From Stenotrophomonas_A sp035629025 (GTDB lineage: Bacteria > Pseudomonadota > Gammaproteobacteria > Xanthomonadales > Xanthomonadaceae), in the NCBI GenBank assembly GCA_035629025.1, contig DASPIU010000023.1:67297-131296 (forward strand): 64,000 nucleotides of DNA, in the 5' to 3' direction. Under the pieces are notes generated by a model, which was given only the letters and a program-made list of their open reading frames with translations, ran no database searches and had not been told where the DNA came from. The translations under genes and the position numbers were made by a program. Of the stretch, positions 53,141-62,695 are shown piece after piece. The first letter of the stretch is position 1. Each line of letters opens with the position of its first letter.

Positions 53141-55951
53141 ATGACTGGGCGCCTACGCAGGTACGTGGGCGCCGCGCAGCGCGCCATCGAACGCCACGGC
53201 GGAGGATGGCGCGGGTTGCTCGCGGTAGTGCTGCGCAGCTTGCGCGTGCTGCGCGCGATGGGCCTCAAGGGCTTCCTCGGCCGCCTGCAAAGCGCCGGTA
53301 GCGCACCGCCATTGCCGCCCGCCAGCGAGCATGCGTTTCCGCCGCCGGCGGCCCTGGCGCAGGTCGACCTGCGCATAGCGGTCATGGCGCACGTGTTCTA
53401 TCCAGATCTCGCCGCCGAACTGGCGAAGGACCTTGCGCATATGCCGCTGGGCTATGAGCTGCTGGTGTCCGTCGTCAATGCGGAAGCTGCGGAAACGGTG
53501 CAGCGCGCGCTCTCGGGTCTGCCGCATCAGACGCGCCTGCAGGTGCGTGTGGTGCCCAATCGCGGCCGCGATATCGCGCCGCTACTCGTCGCTTTCCGCG
53601 AGGAGGTATTGCAGTGCGACCTGATTTGCCACGTGCACACCAAGAAGTCGCTGTACACCGGCCATGAGCAGGTGTCCTGGCGCCGCTACCTGCTGTCGTC
53701 GCTGTTCGGCAGCCATGAGCGGCTGGCATGGATTTTCGGCATGTTCCAGGCCGAACCGCGCCTGGGCATGGTGTACCCGGAAAGCTTTCCCGGGATGCCG
53801 CTGTGGGCCCACACCTTGCTGAGCAACGCGCAGGTATGCGCGCAGCTGGCGGCGCGGCTCGGCTTTTCCATCGATTCATCGCGTTATTTGGACTTTCCGG
53901 CCGGCTCGATGTTCTGGGCGCGGGTGGATGCCCTGCGTCCACTGTACGAGCTTGGACTAACACTGGAAGACTTTCCCGAAGAGCACGGCCAGGTGGACGG
54001 CACGCTGCAGCACGCCGTCGAGCGATTGCTGGCCTGCACTACGCAGCAGCAAGGCCGGCTGCTTGGAATCCTGCCGCAAACCGGTGAGCTATCCCTGGCC
54101 ACCGAGGGCGAGCGCAACTGGGCGAGCGCATTTGAACTGGACCTAGCCAATCGCATCCGCTTGTCCGCGGTGGAAGCCGATCTGGTCAGCTTCGATGTGT
54201 TCGATACGTTGGTGACCCGACCCTTCCTCACCGCACACGGCGCTCGTGCCCACCTCGCGTTCCTGGCAGCGCGGCAGGCCGGCGTGGAAAACTTCGCCCC
54301 TTTGCGCGCACGCGCCGAAGACCGGGCACGGATCGCGATGGGCCGGGATCCCACCCTGGACGAGATTTACGCCGCGATGGCCGAGCTCAGTCCGCAAGCG
54401 CCGAGCGCTGCCCTGCAGGCCATGGAGATCGCCCACGAGGCGGCCATGCTGAAACCACGCGATGGCGTGCTGGCCGCACTGGCAGGTCTGCGCGGGAAGC
54501 GCCTGGCTGCCCTCTCCGACATGTACCTGCCTGCTGCCAGGTTGAAGCAGGTGCTTCCCGCCGCGGTCGTGCAGGCTTTCGAGCACTGGTGGATTTCCTG
54601 CGAAAGCGGCTGGCGCAAGGATGCCGCCGCGACCTGGCCGCGCCTTGGGGCACGCGAGGGAGTCGCGCCTGCGCGGTGGTTGCATGTGGGTGACAACGAA
54701 CATGCCGACATCCAGATTCCACAACTGCAGGGTTTGCTGACGCCCGTGCATGTGCTGCGACCTGCCGCCCTGCTGGATGTAGTACCCGCACTGCGCCCGC
54801 TGCGGCACCGCGACGGACAGGATGCGGCGTGGCCGGAACAACTCTGGCGCGGCCTAGTCGCCAACCGGCTGGCAAATCTCGCCGACCGCACGCCCGACAG
54901 GATCTTGCCCAGGACGCGGCTGGACGCAGAAAGTGCCGGTTACACCATGCTTGGACCACTGGTGCTCGACTACCTCGCGTGGCTGCATGGCATCGCGCGC
55001 AGCGAACAGATGCAGCACGTCCTGTTCCTCAGCCGCGAAGGCCACTTGCTCGCCCGCGCGTACGAAATCATTTCCGCGCAATTGCCCGAAGCCCAGCGGG
55101 TGCCCTCCCACTACTTCCTGGCCTCGCGCCGCGCGACAGGTTTTCCGACACTGCGCTCGGCAGACGACCTGCCGCGGTTGCTGGCGGGGTCTTACAACGG
55201 TCGACTGGATGCGCTGCTCCTCGCGCGATTTGGCGAGCCGGCATTGGCTGCGGCGGCCGGCCTGGGAGAGAGCCTGAAGCGCGAGGTGTATCTGCCGGAA
55301 ATGAAACAGGAGGTTGTTGCCTGGCTCCAACCGGCCCTGCCTCGCCTGCTACGTGCGGCTGAAGAGGAGCGCGAAGCCTACCTCCGGTACTGGCAGACCG
55401 AGATCGGGGACTTGAGCGCAACCGTGCTGGTGGCCGATGTGGGATACGCGGGCAGCATCCAGATGCATTTGAGCCGGATGGTCGGGCATCCCCTGGGTGG
55501 GGCCTATCTCGCCTTGCGTCACGGTGCCCGGCAACTGGACGCGCACGGCTGGGCGCAGGCACGGCACCACGACGGACGCACGCGTGATGACGAAGACTCT
55601 GTGATCCTGCGTCACGATCTGTTGCTTGAGGCCATGTTGACCGCGCCCCACGGTCAGTTCAGCCGTTTTCGCAGCGAAGGGGGGAAGCTGTTGCCGGAGT
55701 TCACACCCGCGGAACTGGGCGCCAGCGGCGTGGAAACCCTCGAACGCCTGCATGCGGGTGCGATTGGCTTCGTGCGCGACGCATGCGCGACCGTCGGGCC
55801 CCACATCGACCACCTTCAACTGGAGCCCGAGGGGGTGGTGCAACCGCTGCGCTGCCTGGCCGAGGGTCGCTGGCAAGACGATGGCTGGCTGGCGCATCTG
55901 GTGACTGAAGACGCCTTTACCGGTCGCGGCCGGATCGTCCCCGGCCGCTGA
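53141..55951 (+). CDS. RgpF-like rhamnan synthesis protein fused to a HAD-type domain
   Basis: 936 aa. Residues ~70-310 resemble the RgpF family (VMAHVFYPDLAAELAKDL, NRGRDIAPLL, HVHTKKSLYTG, FPAGSMFWARVDALRPL), which acts in rhamnose-containing polysaccharide synthesis. From ~345 a HAD-like domain starts with DVFDTLVTR (nucleophile-type Asp pair) and continues with LSDMYLPAARL and HVGDNEHADI. A further C-terminal region of ~330 residues (LFLSREGHLLARAYEI) is typical of these large glycan proteins. It lies 28 bp after ETF-QO but is functionally unrelated to it; the nearby rml genes make the donor dTDP-rhamnose. Exact reaction unknown. Confidence 0.82.
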   Translation: MTGRLRRYVGAAQRAIERHGGGWRGLLAVVLRSLRVLRAMGLKGFLGRLQSAGSAPPLPPASEHAFPPPAALAQVDLRIAVMAHVFYPDLAAELAKDLAHMPLGYELLVSVVNAEAAETVQRALSGLPHQTRLQVRVVPNRGRDIAPLLVAFREEVLQCDLICHVHTKKSLYTGHEQVSWRRYLLSSLFGSHERLAWIFGMFQAEPRLGMVYPESFPGMPLWAHTLLSNAQVCAQLAARLGFSIDSSRYLDFPAGSMFWARVDALRPLYELGLTLEDFPEEHGQVDGTLQHAVERLLACTTQQQGRLLGILPQTGELSLATEGERNWASAFELDLANRIRLSAVEADLVSFDVFDTLVTRPFLTAHGARAHLAFLAARQAGVENFAPLRARAEDRARIAMGRDPTLDEIYAAMAELSPQAPSAALQAMEIAHEAAMLKPRDGVLAALAGLRGKRLAALSDMYLPAARLKQVLPAAVVQAFEHWWISCESGWRKDAAATWPRLGAREGVAPARWLHVGDNEHADIQIPQLQGLLTPVHVLRPAALLDVVPALRPLRHRDGQDAAWPEQLWRGLVANRLANLADRTPDRILPRTRLDAESAGYTMLGPLVLDYLAWLHGIARSEQMQHVLFLSREGHLLARAYEIISAQLPEAQRVPSHYFLASRRATGFPTLRSADDLPRLLAGSYNGRLDALLLARFGEPALAAAAGLGESLKREVYLPEMKQEVVAWLQPALPRLLRAAEEEREAYLRYWQTEIGDLSATVLVADVGYAGSIQMHLSRMVGHPLGGAYLALRHGARQLDAHGWAQARHHDGRTRDDEDSVILRHDLLLEAMLTAPHGQFSRFRSEGGKLLPEFTPAELGASGVETLERLHAGAIGFVRDACATVGPHIDHLQLEPEGVVQPLRCLAEGRWQDDGWLAHLVTEDAFTGRGRIVPGR

Positions 55952-55957
55952 CTTCGC

Positions 55958-56587
55958 TCAACGCGAAAACCCCACCCCGGTCTTCTGCTTCAATTCCTCA
56001 TCGCCTACGCCATCGGCGGACTCGATCAGCTTCAGCCCCTGCGGGGTCACATCGAACACCGCCAGGTCGGTGATGATGCGGTCCACCACGCCGACGCCGG
56101 TGAGCGGCAGATCGCACTGCGGCAGAATCTTGTGGCTGCCGTCCTTGGCAACGTGCTCCATCAGCACGACCACGCGCTTGACCCCGGCCACCAGGTCCAT
56201 CGCCCCGCCCATGCCCTTGACCATCTTGCCGGGCACCATCCAGTTGGCGATGTCGCCCTTGTCGGTGACCTGCATCGCGCCGAGGATGGCAAGGTCGATG
56301 TGGCCGCCGCGGATCATCGCGAACGAATCGTGGCTGCCGAAATAGCTGGCACCGGCGCGGGCGGTCACGGTCTGCTTGCCGGCGTTGATCAGGTCGGCAT
56401 CGACCTCTTCATCGGTCGGGAATGGGCCAATGCCGAGCAGGCCGTTTTCCGATTGCAGCCACACGTCCACGCCTTCCGGAATATGGTTGGCCACCAGGGT
56501 CGGCAGGCCGATGCCGAGGTTGACGTAGGCGCCATCGCTGAGCTGGCGCGCGGCGCGCGCGGCCATTTCATCGCGGGTCCAGGCCAT
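55958..56587 (-). CDS. scoB: 3-oxoacid CoA-transferase subunit B
   Basis: 209 aa. With subunit A it transfers CoA from succinyl-CoA to acetoacetate or a related oxoacid. The catalytic Glu lies in SENGLLGIGP. The glycine-rich segment MVKGMGGAMDLVAG and the C-terminal DLAVFDVTPQGL match the family. The ATG at 56587 overlaps the stop of scoA. It converges with the RgpF/HAD gene with only 6 bp between stops and no visible terminator. Confidence 0.95.
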   Translation of the reverse strand: MAWTRDEMAARAARQLSDGAYVNLGIGLPTLVANHIPEGVDVWLQSENGLLGIGPFPTDEEVDADLINAGKQTVTARAGASYFGSHDSFAMIRGGHIDLAILGAMQVTDKGDIANWMVPGKMVKGMGGAMDLVAGVKRVVVLMEHVAKDGSHKILPQCDLPLTGVGVVDRIITDLAVFDVTPQGLKLIESADGVGDEELKQKTGVGFSR

Positions 56588-57321
56588 TACTTGCTCTCCT
56601 TGGCGCGCACGGTGCGCTGCTCGATGCGCTTCTCGGGATGGGCGTTGACCACGATGCGGTCGACATAGATGCCCGGCAGGTGCACCTGGTCCGGGTCGAT
56701 CTGCCCGACCTCGACCAGTTCCTCCACCTCGACGACGCACAGCTTGCCGGCCATGGCGCAGGCGGGATTGAAGTTGCGCGCGGTCTTGCGGAACACCAGG
56801 TTGCCCGAGGGATCCGCCTTCCACGCCTTGACCAGTGCGACATCGGCGCGAAGTGCGGTTTCCATCACATACTGCTTGCCGTCGAACTCGCGCGTCTCCT
56901 TGCCCTCGGCTACCACCGTGCCGTAGCCGGTGGCAGTGTAGAAAGCCGGGATGCCCGCGCCGCCGGCGCGCAGGCGTTCTGCCAACGTGCCCTGTGGATT
57001 GAATTCCAGTTCCAATTCGCCTGACAGGAACTGCCGTTCAAATTCCTTGTTCTCGCCGACGTAGGACGAAATCATCTTGCGGATCTGCCGGGTTTCCAGC
57101 AGCAGGCCCAGGCCGAAGCCGTCAACGCCCGCGTTGTTGGAAATCACGGTCAAACCTTTCACGCCGCTGTCACGCAGCGCCGCGATCAATGCCTCGGGAA
57201 TGCCGCACAGGCCAAACCCGCCTACCGCCAGGGTCTGTCCGTCGGCCACCACGCCTTGCAGGGCCTGCATTGCGTCGGCAAACAACTTGCCGCGCGCGCC
57301 AGCCGCTCCGGTATTGCTCAT
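56587..57321 (-). CDS. scoA: 3-oxoacid CoA-transferase subunit A
   Basis: 244 aa from ATG 57321; a second ATG at 57354 would add 11 residues. Motifs GGFGLCGIPEALI near residue 35 (CoA-transferase signature 1) and NLVFRKTARNFNPACA plus GKLCVVEVEELVEVGQIDPDQVHLPGIYVDRIV in parts are characteristic. Operon with scoB, overlapping by a base. Divergent from xanA. Confidence 0.95.
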   Translation of the reverse strand: MSNTGAAGARGKLFADAMQALQGVVADGQTLAVGGFGLCGIPEALIAALRDSGVKGLTVISNNAGVDGFGLGLLLETRQIRKMISSYVGENKEFERQFLSGELELEFNPQGTLAERLRAGGAGIPAFYTATGYGTVVAEGKETREFDGKQYVMETALRADVALVKAWKADPSGNLVFRKTARNFNPACAMAGKLCVVEVEELVEVGQIDPDQVHLPGIYVDRIVVNAHPEKRIEQRTVRAKESK

Positions 57322-57428
57322 CACCGCCCTCACCTCGTTGATGTAGAGGGACATTCTAATGGCTGACTGCGGCCTGTCCCGGCGGGGTTGGGCACTCGTG
57401 CTCGACACCCAAGCGCCGGAGCTCCGGC

Positions 57429-57434
57429 TAAACT
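57429..57434 (+). promoter_or_regulatory. Putative -10 hexamer of xanAB
   Basis: TAAACT, 33 bases before the xanA ATG, in the 145-bp gap to scoA. GAGGAC supplies the ribosome-binding site at 57451. -35 not clear. Confidence 0.35.
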
Positions 57435-57466
57435 CCACAATCCCCCGCAGCGAGGACTCCCCCGCC

Positions 57467-58816
57467 ATGACGCTACCCGCCTTCAAGGCCTACGACATCC
57501 GCGGCCGTGTGCCGGACGAACTGAACGAGGACATGGCCCGCCGCATCGGCGTGGCATTGGCGGCGCAGCTGAGCGAACCGGGCCCGGTGGTGGTGGGATA
57601 TGACGTGCGCCTGGCCAGCCCGAGCCTGAGTGCCGCCGTGGCGGCAGGCCTGCGTGGCGCCGGGCGCGAAGTGATCGACATCGGCCTGTGTGGCACCGAA
57701 GAGGTGTACTTCCAGACCGATCACCGCGGCGCCGCCGGCGGGGTGATGGTCACCGCCAGCCATAACCCGATGGACTACAACGGCATGAAGCTGGTGCGCC
57801 AGGGCGCGCGGCCGATCAGTTCGGACACCGGCCTGTTCGCCATTGCCGATGCTGTGGAATCCGACAAGTCGCCCGCCGCCGAGCCCCGCGCCGGGTTGCG
57901 CGCCGAGCCGGACAAGAGCGCCTACATCGAGCATCTGCTCAGTTACGTGGACCGCGCCGCGCTCAAGCCGCTGAAGCTGGTGGTCAACGCCGGCAACGGC
58001 GGCGCCGGTGCCATTGTCGACCTGCTCGCGCCACACCTGCCCTTCGAGTTCGTGCGTGTGTTCCACGAACCGGACGGCAACTTCCCCAACGGCATCCCCA
58101 ACCCGTTGCTGCCGGACAACCGCGCCGCCACCGCCGAAGCGGTGCGCGAGCACGGCGCCGACTTCGGCATTGCCTGGGACGGCGACTTCGACCGCTGCTT
58201 CTTCTTCGACGAGAACGGCCGTTTCATCGAGGGTTATTACCTGGTTGGCCTGCTGGCCCAGGCGATCCTGCGCAAGCAGCCCGGCGGCAAGATCGTGCAC
58301 GACCCGCGCCTGACCTGGAACACCGTGGAAATGGTGGAGGCCGCCGGTGGCGTGCCGGTGCTGTGCAAGAGCGGCCATGCCTTCATCAAGGAGAAGATGC
58401 GCTCGGAGAACGCTGTCTATGGCGGCGAAATGAGCGCACACCATTATTTCCGCGAGTTCGCCTACGCCGACTCCGGGATGATTCCGTGGCTGCTGCTGGC
58501 CGAGCTGGTTTCGCAGTCCGGGCAGTCCCTGGCGGCATTGGTCGAGGACCGCATGGCGGCCTTCCCTTGCAGCGGCGAAATCAACTTCAAGGTGGCCGAT
58601 GCACAGGCCTCGGTGGCACGTGTGCTGGCGCATTTTGCGCCACTGCAGCCGGCGCTGGATCATACCGATGGTGTCAGCGCCGATTTCGGCAGCTGGCGCT
58701 TCAATCTGCGCAGCTCCAATACCGAGCCGCTGCTGCGGTTGAATGTTGAAACCCGTGGTGATGCGGCGTTGTTGCAGTCGCGTACCGAAGAAATCTCGCA
58801 ACTGCTGAAGGCTTGA
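57467..58816 (+). CDS. xanA: Phosphomannomutase/phosphoglucomutase XanA
   Basis: 449 aa, the size of Xanthomonas XanA. It interconverts sugar 1- and 6-phosphates of glucose and mannose, supplying Glc-1-P for dTDP-rhamnose and UDP-glucose and Man-1-P for GDP-mannose. The catalytic phosphoserine loop is TASHNPMDYNGMK, the metal loop AWDGDFDRCFFF, the sugar loop GGEMSAHHYFRE, and the phosphate loop RSSNTEPLLRLNVE. It is followed 38 bp downstream by xanB. Confidence 0.97.
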   Translation: MTLPAFKAYDIRGRVPDELNEDMARRIGVALAAQLSEPGPVVVGYDVRLASPSLSAAVAAGLRGAGREVIDIGLCGTEEVYFQTDHRGAAGGVMVTASHNPMDYNGMKLVRQGARPISSDTGLFAIADAVESDKSPAAEPRAGLRAEPDKSAYIEHLLSYVDRAALKPLKLVVNAGNGGAGAIVDLLAPHLPFEFVRVFHEPDGNFPNGIPNPLLPDNRAATAEAVREHGADFGIAWDGDFDRCFFFDENGRFIEGYYLVGLLAQAILRKQPGGKIVHDPRLTWNTVEMVEAAGGVPVLCKSGHAFIKEKMRSENAVYGGEMSAHHYFREFAYADSGMIPWLLLAELVSQSGQSLAALVEDRMAAFPCSGEINFKVADAQASVARVLAHFAPLQPALDHTDGVSADFGSWRFNLRSSNTEPLLRLNVETRGDAALLQSRTEEISQLLKA

Positions 58817-58854
58817 CCCTCCTCCCCCTCCCCCCAGTCGAGGAAGTGCATCCA

Positions 58855-60258
58855 ATGACCGATATTCAGCCCGTCATTCTCTCCGGCGGTTCCGGTACGC
58901 GCCTGTGGCCGCTGTCGCGTGAGTCCTATCCCAAGCAGTTCCTGCCGCTGACCGGTGACTTGAGCATGCTGCAAGCCACCTGGCGCCGGGTGGCGCCGCT
59001 TGCCGGCCGCGCCCCCTTGATCGTGGCCAACGAGGAACACCGGTTCGTGGCGGCCGAGCAACTGCAGCAGGTCGGCGCACAGCCGCAAGCGATCCTGCTC
59101 GAACCCGTTGGGCGCAACACTGCACCGGCGATCGCCGTGGCCGCGCTGGAGGCCACCCGAGACGGCGGCGACGCCTTGTTGCTGGTGCTGCCTTCGGACC
59201 ATGTCATTGCTGACGAGGCCACGTTCCAGCGCGTGGTGCGAGAGGCTGTACCCGCGGCGGAAGCAGGCAAGCTTGTCACCTTTGGCATCGTCCCGACTGG
59301 CCCGGAAACAGGCTATGGCTACATCAAGGCGGGCCATGGCGAAGGCGCGCGCGCGGTCGAGCGTTTCGTGGAAAAGCCCGATCTGACTACAGCCCAGAGC
59401 TATGTCGCTTCCGGTGACTACCTCTGGAACAGTGGCATGTTCCTGTTCAAGGCCTCGCGCTACCTCGCCGAATTGGGCAAGCTCAATCCTGTCATGCTCG
59501 AAGCAGTGGGGCTGGCCTGGAATGCCGCCAAGCGCGACAGCGATTTCACCCGCCTGCACAAGGAAGCCTTCGCCGCAGTCCCCTCGGATTCCATCGACTA
59601 CGCGGTGATGGAGAAGACGGCTGACGCAGCAGTGATTCCGCTGGACGCTGGCTGGAGCGATGTGGGTTCCTGGGCCGCCCTTCGCGAGGTATCGGCGCAG
59701 GATGCCGACGGCAATGCGCATCATGGCGATGTCATCGCGATCGACTGCCGCAACACCTACGCTTATGGCGAACGCCTGATCGCCCTGATCGGACTCGACG
59801 ATGTGGTGGTGGTCGAAACGGTTGACGCCGTGCTGGTGGGCAAAAGCGAACGGATGCAGGAGGTCAAGGAAGTGGTGGCGCAGATCAAGCGCGACCAGCG
59901 CTCGGAAGCAACCTGGCATCGCAAGGTCTACCGCCCATGGGGTGCCTACGATTCAATCGACAACGGTCAGCGCTTCCAGGTCAAGCGCATCACCGTCAAG
60001 CCTGGCGCCACGCTCAGCCTGCAGATGCATCACCACCGCGCCGAGCACTGGATCGTGGTCAGCGGCACGGCCGAAGTCACGCGTGGGGAGGAAGTGCTGC
60101 TGCTCACCGAGAATCAGAGCACCTATATCCCGCTGGGTGTGACCCACCGCCTGCGCAATCCGGGCAAGCTGCCGCTGGAGCTGATCGAGGTGCAGTCAGG
60201 CAGCTACCTCGGCGAGGATGACATCGTGAGGTTTGAGGACACCTACGGGCGGGCTTGA
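58855..60258 (+). CDS. xanB: Mannose-1-phosphate guanylyltransferase / mannose-6-phosphate isomerase XanB
   Basis: 467 aa, bifunctional type II PMI. The N-terminal nucleotidyltransferase domain has GGSGTRLWPLSRESYPKQF (residues ~10-28), VEKPD, and WNSGMFLF. The C-terminal cupin isomerase domain (~350-467) has RPWGAYDSID and SLQMHHHRAEHW with the metal-binding histidines. It makes GDP-mannose for xanthan-like exopolysaccharide or O-antigen. The start MTDIQPVIL at 58855 is preferred. A terminator follows. Confidence 0.97.
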   Translation: MTDIQPVILSGGSGTRLWPLSRESYPKQFLPLTGDLSMLQATWRRVAPLAGRAPLIVANEEHRFVAAEQLQQVGAQPQAILLEPVGRNTAPAIAVAALEATRDGGDALLLVLPSDHVIADEATFQRVVREAVPAAEAGKLVTFGIVPTGPETGYGYIKAGHGEGARAVERFVEKPDLTTAQSYVASGDYLWNSGMFLFKASRYLAELGKLNPVMLEAVGLAWNAAKRDSDFTRLHKEAFAAVPSDSIDYAVMEKTADAAVIPLDAGWSDVGSWAALREVSAQDADGNAHHGDVIAIDCRNTYAYGERLIALIGLDDVVVVETVDAVLVGKSERMQEVKEVVAQIKRDQRSEATWHRKVYRPWGAYDSIDNGQRFQVKRITVKPGATLSLQMHHHRAEHWIVVSGTAEVTRGEEVLLLTENQSTYIPLGVTHRLRNPGKLPLELIEVQSGSYLGEDDIVRFEDTYGRA

Positions 60259-60279
60259 ACCAGACTGCCCTGAGAAAGC

Positions 60280-60310
60280 GGCGACGGTTCCCGTCGCCGT
60301 TTTCGTTTGT
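60280..60310. terminator. Terminator between convergent xanB and rmlD
   Basis: GGCGACGG, loop TTC, CCGTCGCC (60280-60298), followed by GTTTTCGTTT on the plus strand. It ends xanAB; AAAG on the other side gives little support for the minus strand. Confidence 0.85.
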
Positions 60311-60318
60311 CGATTCGC

Positions 60319-61224
60319 TCAGCGGCTGCTGGCGAGGTCCGCCAGGACCCGCGACACACCTTCCTGCCAGGAAGGAAGATCGACGCCAAAGTCACGCACC
60401 AGCGCGCTGGTATCCAGTCGGGAGTAAGCCGGGCGACGCACCGGAGTTGGGTACTCAGACGAGGCAATCGCCGTCACCTTGGGCGCCTTTTCGATCAGCC
60501 CCATTGCGCGCGCCTGCCTGAAGATTTCCTCGGCAAAGCCATGCCAGCTCGTCTCGCCGTCGGCGGTCAGGTGCCAGGTACCGGAACGCTGGCCATTGTC
60601 CCCGGCGATCGCCGTGGCGGTAATGTCCGCAATCAGCGCCGCCGGCGTGGGTGTTCCGATCTGGTCGGCAACCACCTTCAATTCATCGCGCTCAGCCCCG
60701 ACCCGCAACATCGTGCGCAAAAAATTGTGACCATGCGCCGCATATACCCACGCGGTGCGGAAGATGAGGTGACGTCCACCTGCCTGGCGTATTGCCTGCT
60801 CACCGGCCAGCTTGCTTTCGCCATAGACGCCCAGCGGTTCGGTCGCGGCATCAACCGGATACGGCCTGCTCCCTTGTCCATCGAACACATAGTCGGTGGA
60901 GTAATGCACCAGCGGCACTTGATTGGCCGCGCACCAGCGCGCGATCAGGCCGGGCGCTTCAGCATTCGCACGGAATGCCGCATCACGTTCCTGCTCAGCC
61001 CGGTCAACGGCGGTGTACGCGGCGGCATTGATGACCCAGGCGGGACGCAGGCGCTGCAGCAACGGAGCCAGCGTCTGCGGCTGGTCGAAATCCGCGACGT
61101 CGCAATCACGCCCGTCGGGAAGCTGGCCGCTGCGCGTGGTAGCTATCACCGGCCCAAGCGGCGCCAGCGCGCGCTGCAGTTCCTGACCCACCTGGCCATT
61201 GGCGCCAAACACCAACAAGGTCAT
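60319..61224 (-). CDS. rmlD: dTDP-4-dehydrorhamnose reductase RmlD
   Basis: 301 aa, SDR fold. It makes the last step of dTDP-L-rhamnose, NAD(P)H reduction of the 4-keto group. The Rossmann motif is GANGQVGQEL (7-16), the active site Tyr-Lys in YGESKLAGE, and Thr in the preceding YSTDYVFDG. The ATG at 61224 overlaps the rmlC stop (ATGA). Last gene of rmlBACD. Confidence 0.97.
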   Translation of the reverse strand: MTLLVFGANGQVGQELQRALAPLGPVIATTRSGQLPDGRDCDVADFDQPQTLAPLLQRLRPAWVINAAAYTAVDRAEQERDAAFRANAEAPGLIARWCAANQVPLVHYSTDYVFDGQGSRPYPVDAATEPLGVYGESKLAGEQAIRQAGGRHLIFRTAWVYAAHGHNFLRTMLRVGAERDELKVVADQIGTPTPAALIADITATAIAGDNGQRSGTWHLTADGETSWHGFAEEIFRQARAMGLIEKAPKVTAIASSEYPTPVRRPAYSRLDTSALVRDFGVDLPSWQEGVSRVLADLASSR

Positions 61225-61778
61225 GGCGTGTAGACCGGCAGACGTTCAGCAGCAATATCTTCCAGGAAGGGAGCAGTCGCGTCCTTCGCCGACAGCACCG
61301 GATCGCTGATTGGCCAGTCCACGCCGATGGCGGCATCGTCCCAGCGCACGCCGGCATCGGCTTCTTTCACGTACACATCGGTGCACAGATAGCTGAACAC
61401 CGCGCGTTCGGAAAGCACCGCAAAACCATGTGCAAAGCCTTCCGGAATCCAGAACTGCCGGCGGTTCTCGGCGCTCAACACGACCGCGGCCCACTTGCCG
61501 AAATGCGGCGAGCCGCGGCGGATATCCACCGCAACGTCGTAGACCTCGCCTTCGAGCACGCTGACGAGCTTGCCTTGCGGCCGCGGCCACTGGTAATGAA
61601 GCCCGCGCAGCACGCCCTTGGCGGAGGACGATACGTTGCTCTGGACAAAACGGGTGGGAAGACCGCGCTCACCGAAACGCTCGGCATTCCAGGTCTCGAA
61701 GAAGTAGCCCCGCTCGTCACCGAAGACGGCCGGTTCGATGACGACACAGCCCGGCAACGCGGTTTCGATGATCTTCAA
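61221..61778 (-). CDS. rmlC: dTDP-4-dehydrorhamnose 3,5-epimerase RmlC
   Basis: 185 aa, cupin fold; epimerises C3 and C5. The start is TTG at 61778, overlapping the rmlA stop as TTGA and giving KIIETALPGCVVIEP, the normal N-terminus and length; the upstream ATG reading would extend into rmlA. The active-site His-containing motif is GVLRGLHYQ, with catalytic Tyr in FSYLCTDVY. Coupled translation with rmlA is likely. Confidence 0.95.
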   Translation of the reverse strand: MKIIETALPGCVVIEPAVFGDERGYFFETWNAERFGERGLPTRFVQSNVSSSAKGVLRGLHYQWPRPQGKLVSVLEGEVYDVAVDIRRGSPHFGKWAAVVLSAENRRQFWIPEGFAHGFAVLSERAVFSYLCTDVYVKEADAGVRWDDAAIGVDWPISDPVLSAKDATAPFLEDIAAERLPVYTP

Positions 61779-62677
61779 AGTACTTTTCCTCGCTGGACGA
61801 TCTCGTGCAGGTATCGGCCGTAGCCATTCTTCAGCAGCGGCGCGGCCAGCTTCTCGAGCTGTTCTGCGTTGATCCAACCGTGACCAAAGGCGATCTCTTC
61901 AGGGCAGCACACCTGCAGCCCCTGCCGTGCCTGAATCGTCTCGATGAAGTTCGCCGCTTCATGCAGTGACTGGTGGGTACCGGTATCCAACCAGGCATAG
62001 CCACGCCCCAGCGGTTCGAGGTGCAGTGAACCATCCTCCAGGTAGCAACGGTTTAGGTCGGTGATTTCCAGCTCGCCGCGCGGTGAGGGCTTCAGTGCCG
62101 CCGCATAGTCGCTGGCGCGGCAGTCGTAGAAGTACAAACCGGTCACCGCATAATGCGAGCGCGGTTGCGCCGGCTTTTCCTCGATGCCGATTACCTTGCC
62201 CGTGGCGTCGAATTCGGCCACGCCGTAGCGCTCGGGGTCGTTGACGTAGTAGCCAAACACCGTCGCCCCGTGCTCGCGGGCGTCTGCGCGGCGCAGCGTA
62301 TCGGTCAAGCCGTGCCCATGGAAAATGTTGTCGCCCAGCACCAGGCAGCTCGGATGCCCCTCGACAAAATCACGGCCGATCAGATAAGCCTGCGCCAGCC
62401 CGTCGGGGCTGGGCTGCACGGCGTACCGGATGTTTATGCCCCACTGCGAGCCATCGCCGAGCAGGTTCTGGAACAGCGCCTGTTCGTGTGGCGTGTTGAT
62501 GATCAGCACATCGCGGATGCCGGCCAGCATCAGCACGCTGAGCGGGTAGTAGATCATCGGCTTGTCGTACACCGGCAGCAGCTGCTTGCTGACGCCCTTG
62601 GTGATCGGATACAGCCGCGTGCCGGAACCGCCGGCGAGGATGATGCCCTTGCGGCTACTGTCGTGAGTCGTGCTCAT
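61775..62677 (-). CDS. rmlA: Glucose-1-phosphate thymidylyltransferase RmlA
   Basis: 300 aa. It makes dTDP-glucose from dTTP and Glc-1-P. Nucleotide-binding GGSGTRLYPITKG (16-28) and KQLLPVYDKPM follow a short polar N-terminus; VLGDNIFHGHG holds the metal Asp, and GIEEKPAQPRSHYAVTGLYFYD binds sugar (in parts). It is 18 bp after rmlB. Confidence 0.97.
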   Translation of the reverse strand: MSTTHDSSRKGIILAGGSGTRLYPITKGVSKQLLPVYDKPMIYYPLSVLMLAGIRDVLIINTPHEQALFQNLLGDGSQWGINIRYAVQPSPDGLAQAYLIGRDFVEGHPSCLVLGDNIFHGHGLTDTLRRADAREHGATVFGYYVNDPERYGVAEFDATGKVIGIEEKPAQPRSHYAVTGLYFYDCRASDYAAALKPSPRGELEITDLNRCYLEDGSLHLEPLGRGYAWLDTGTHQSLHEAANFIETIQARQGLQVCCPEEIAFGHGWINAEQLEKLAAPLLKNGYGRYLHEIVQRGKVL

Positions 62678-62695
62678 GGTTCGATCGCTCCGTGA

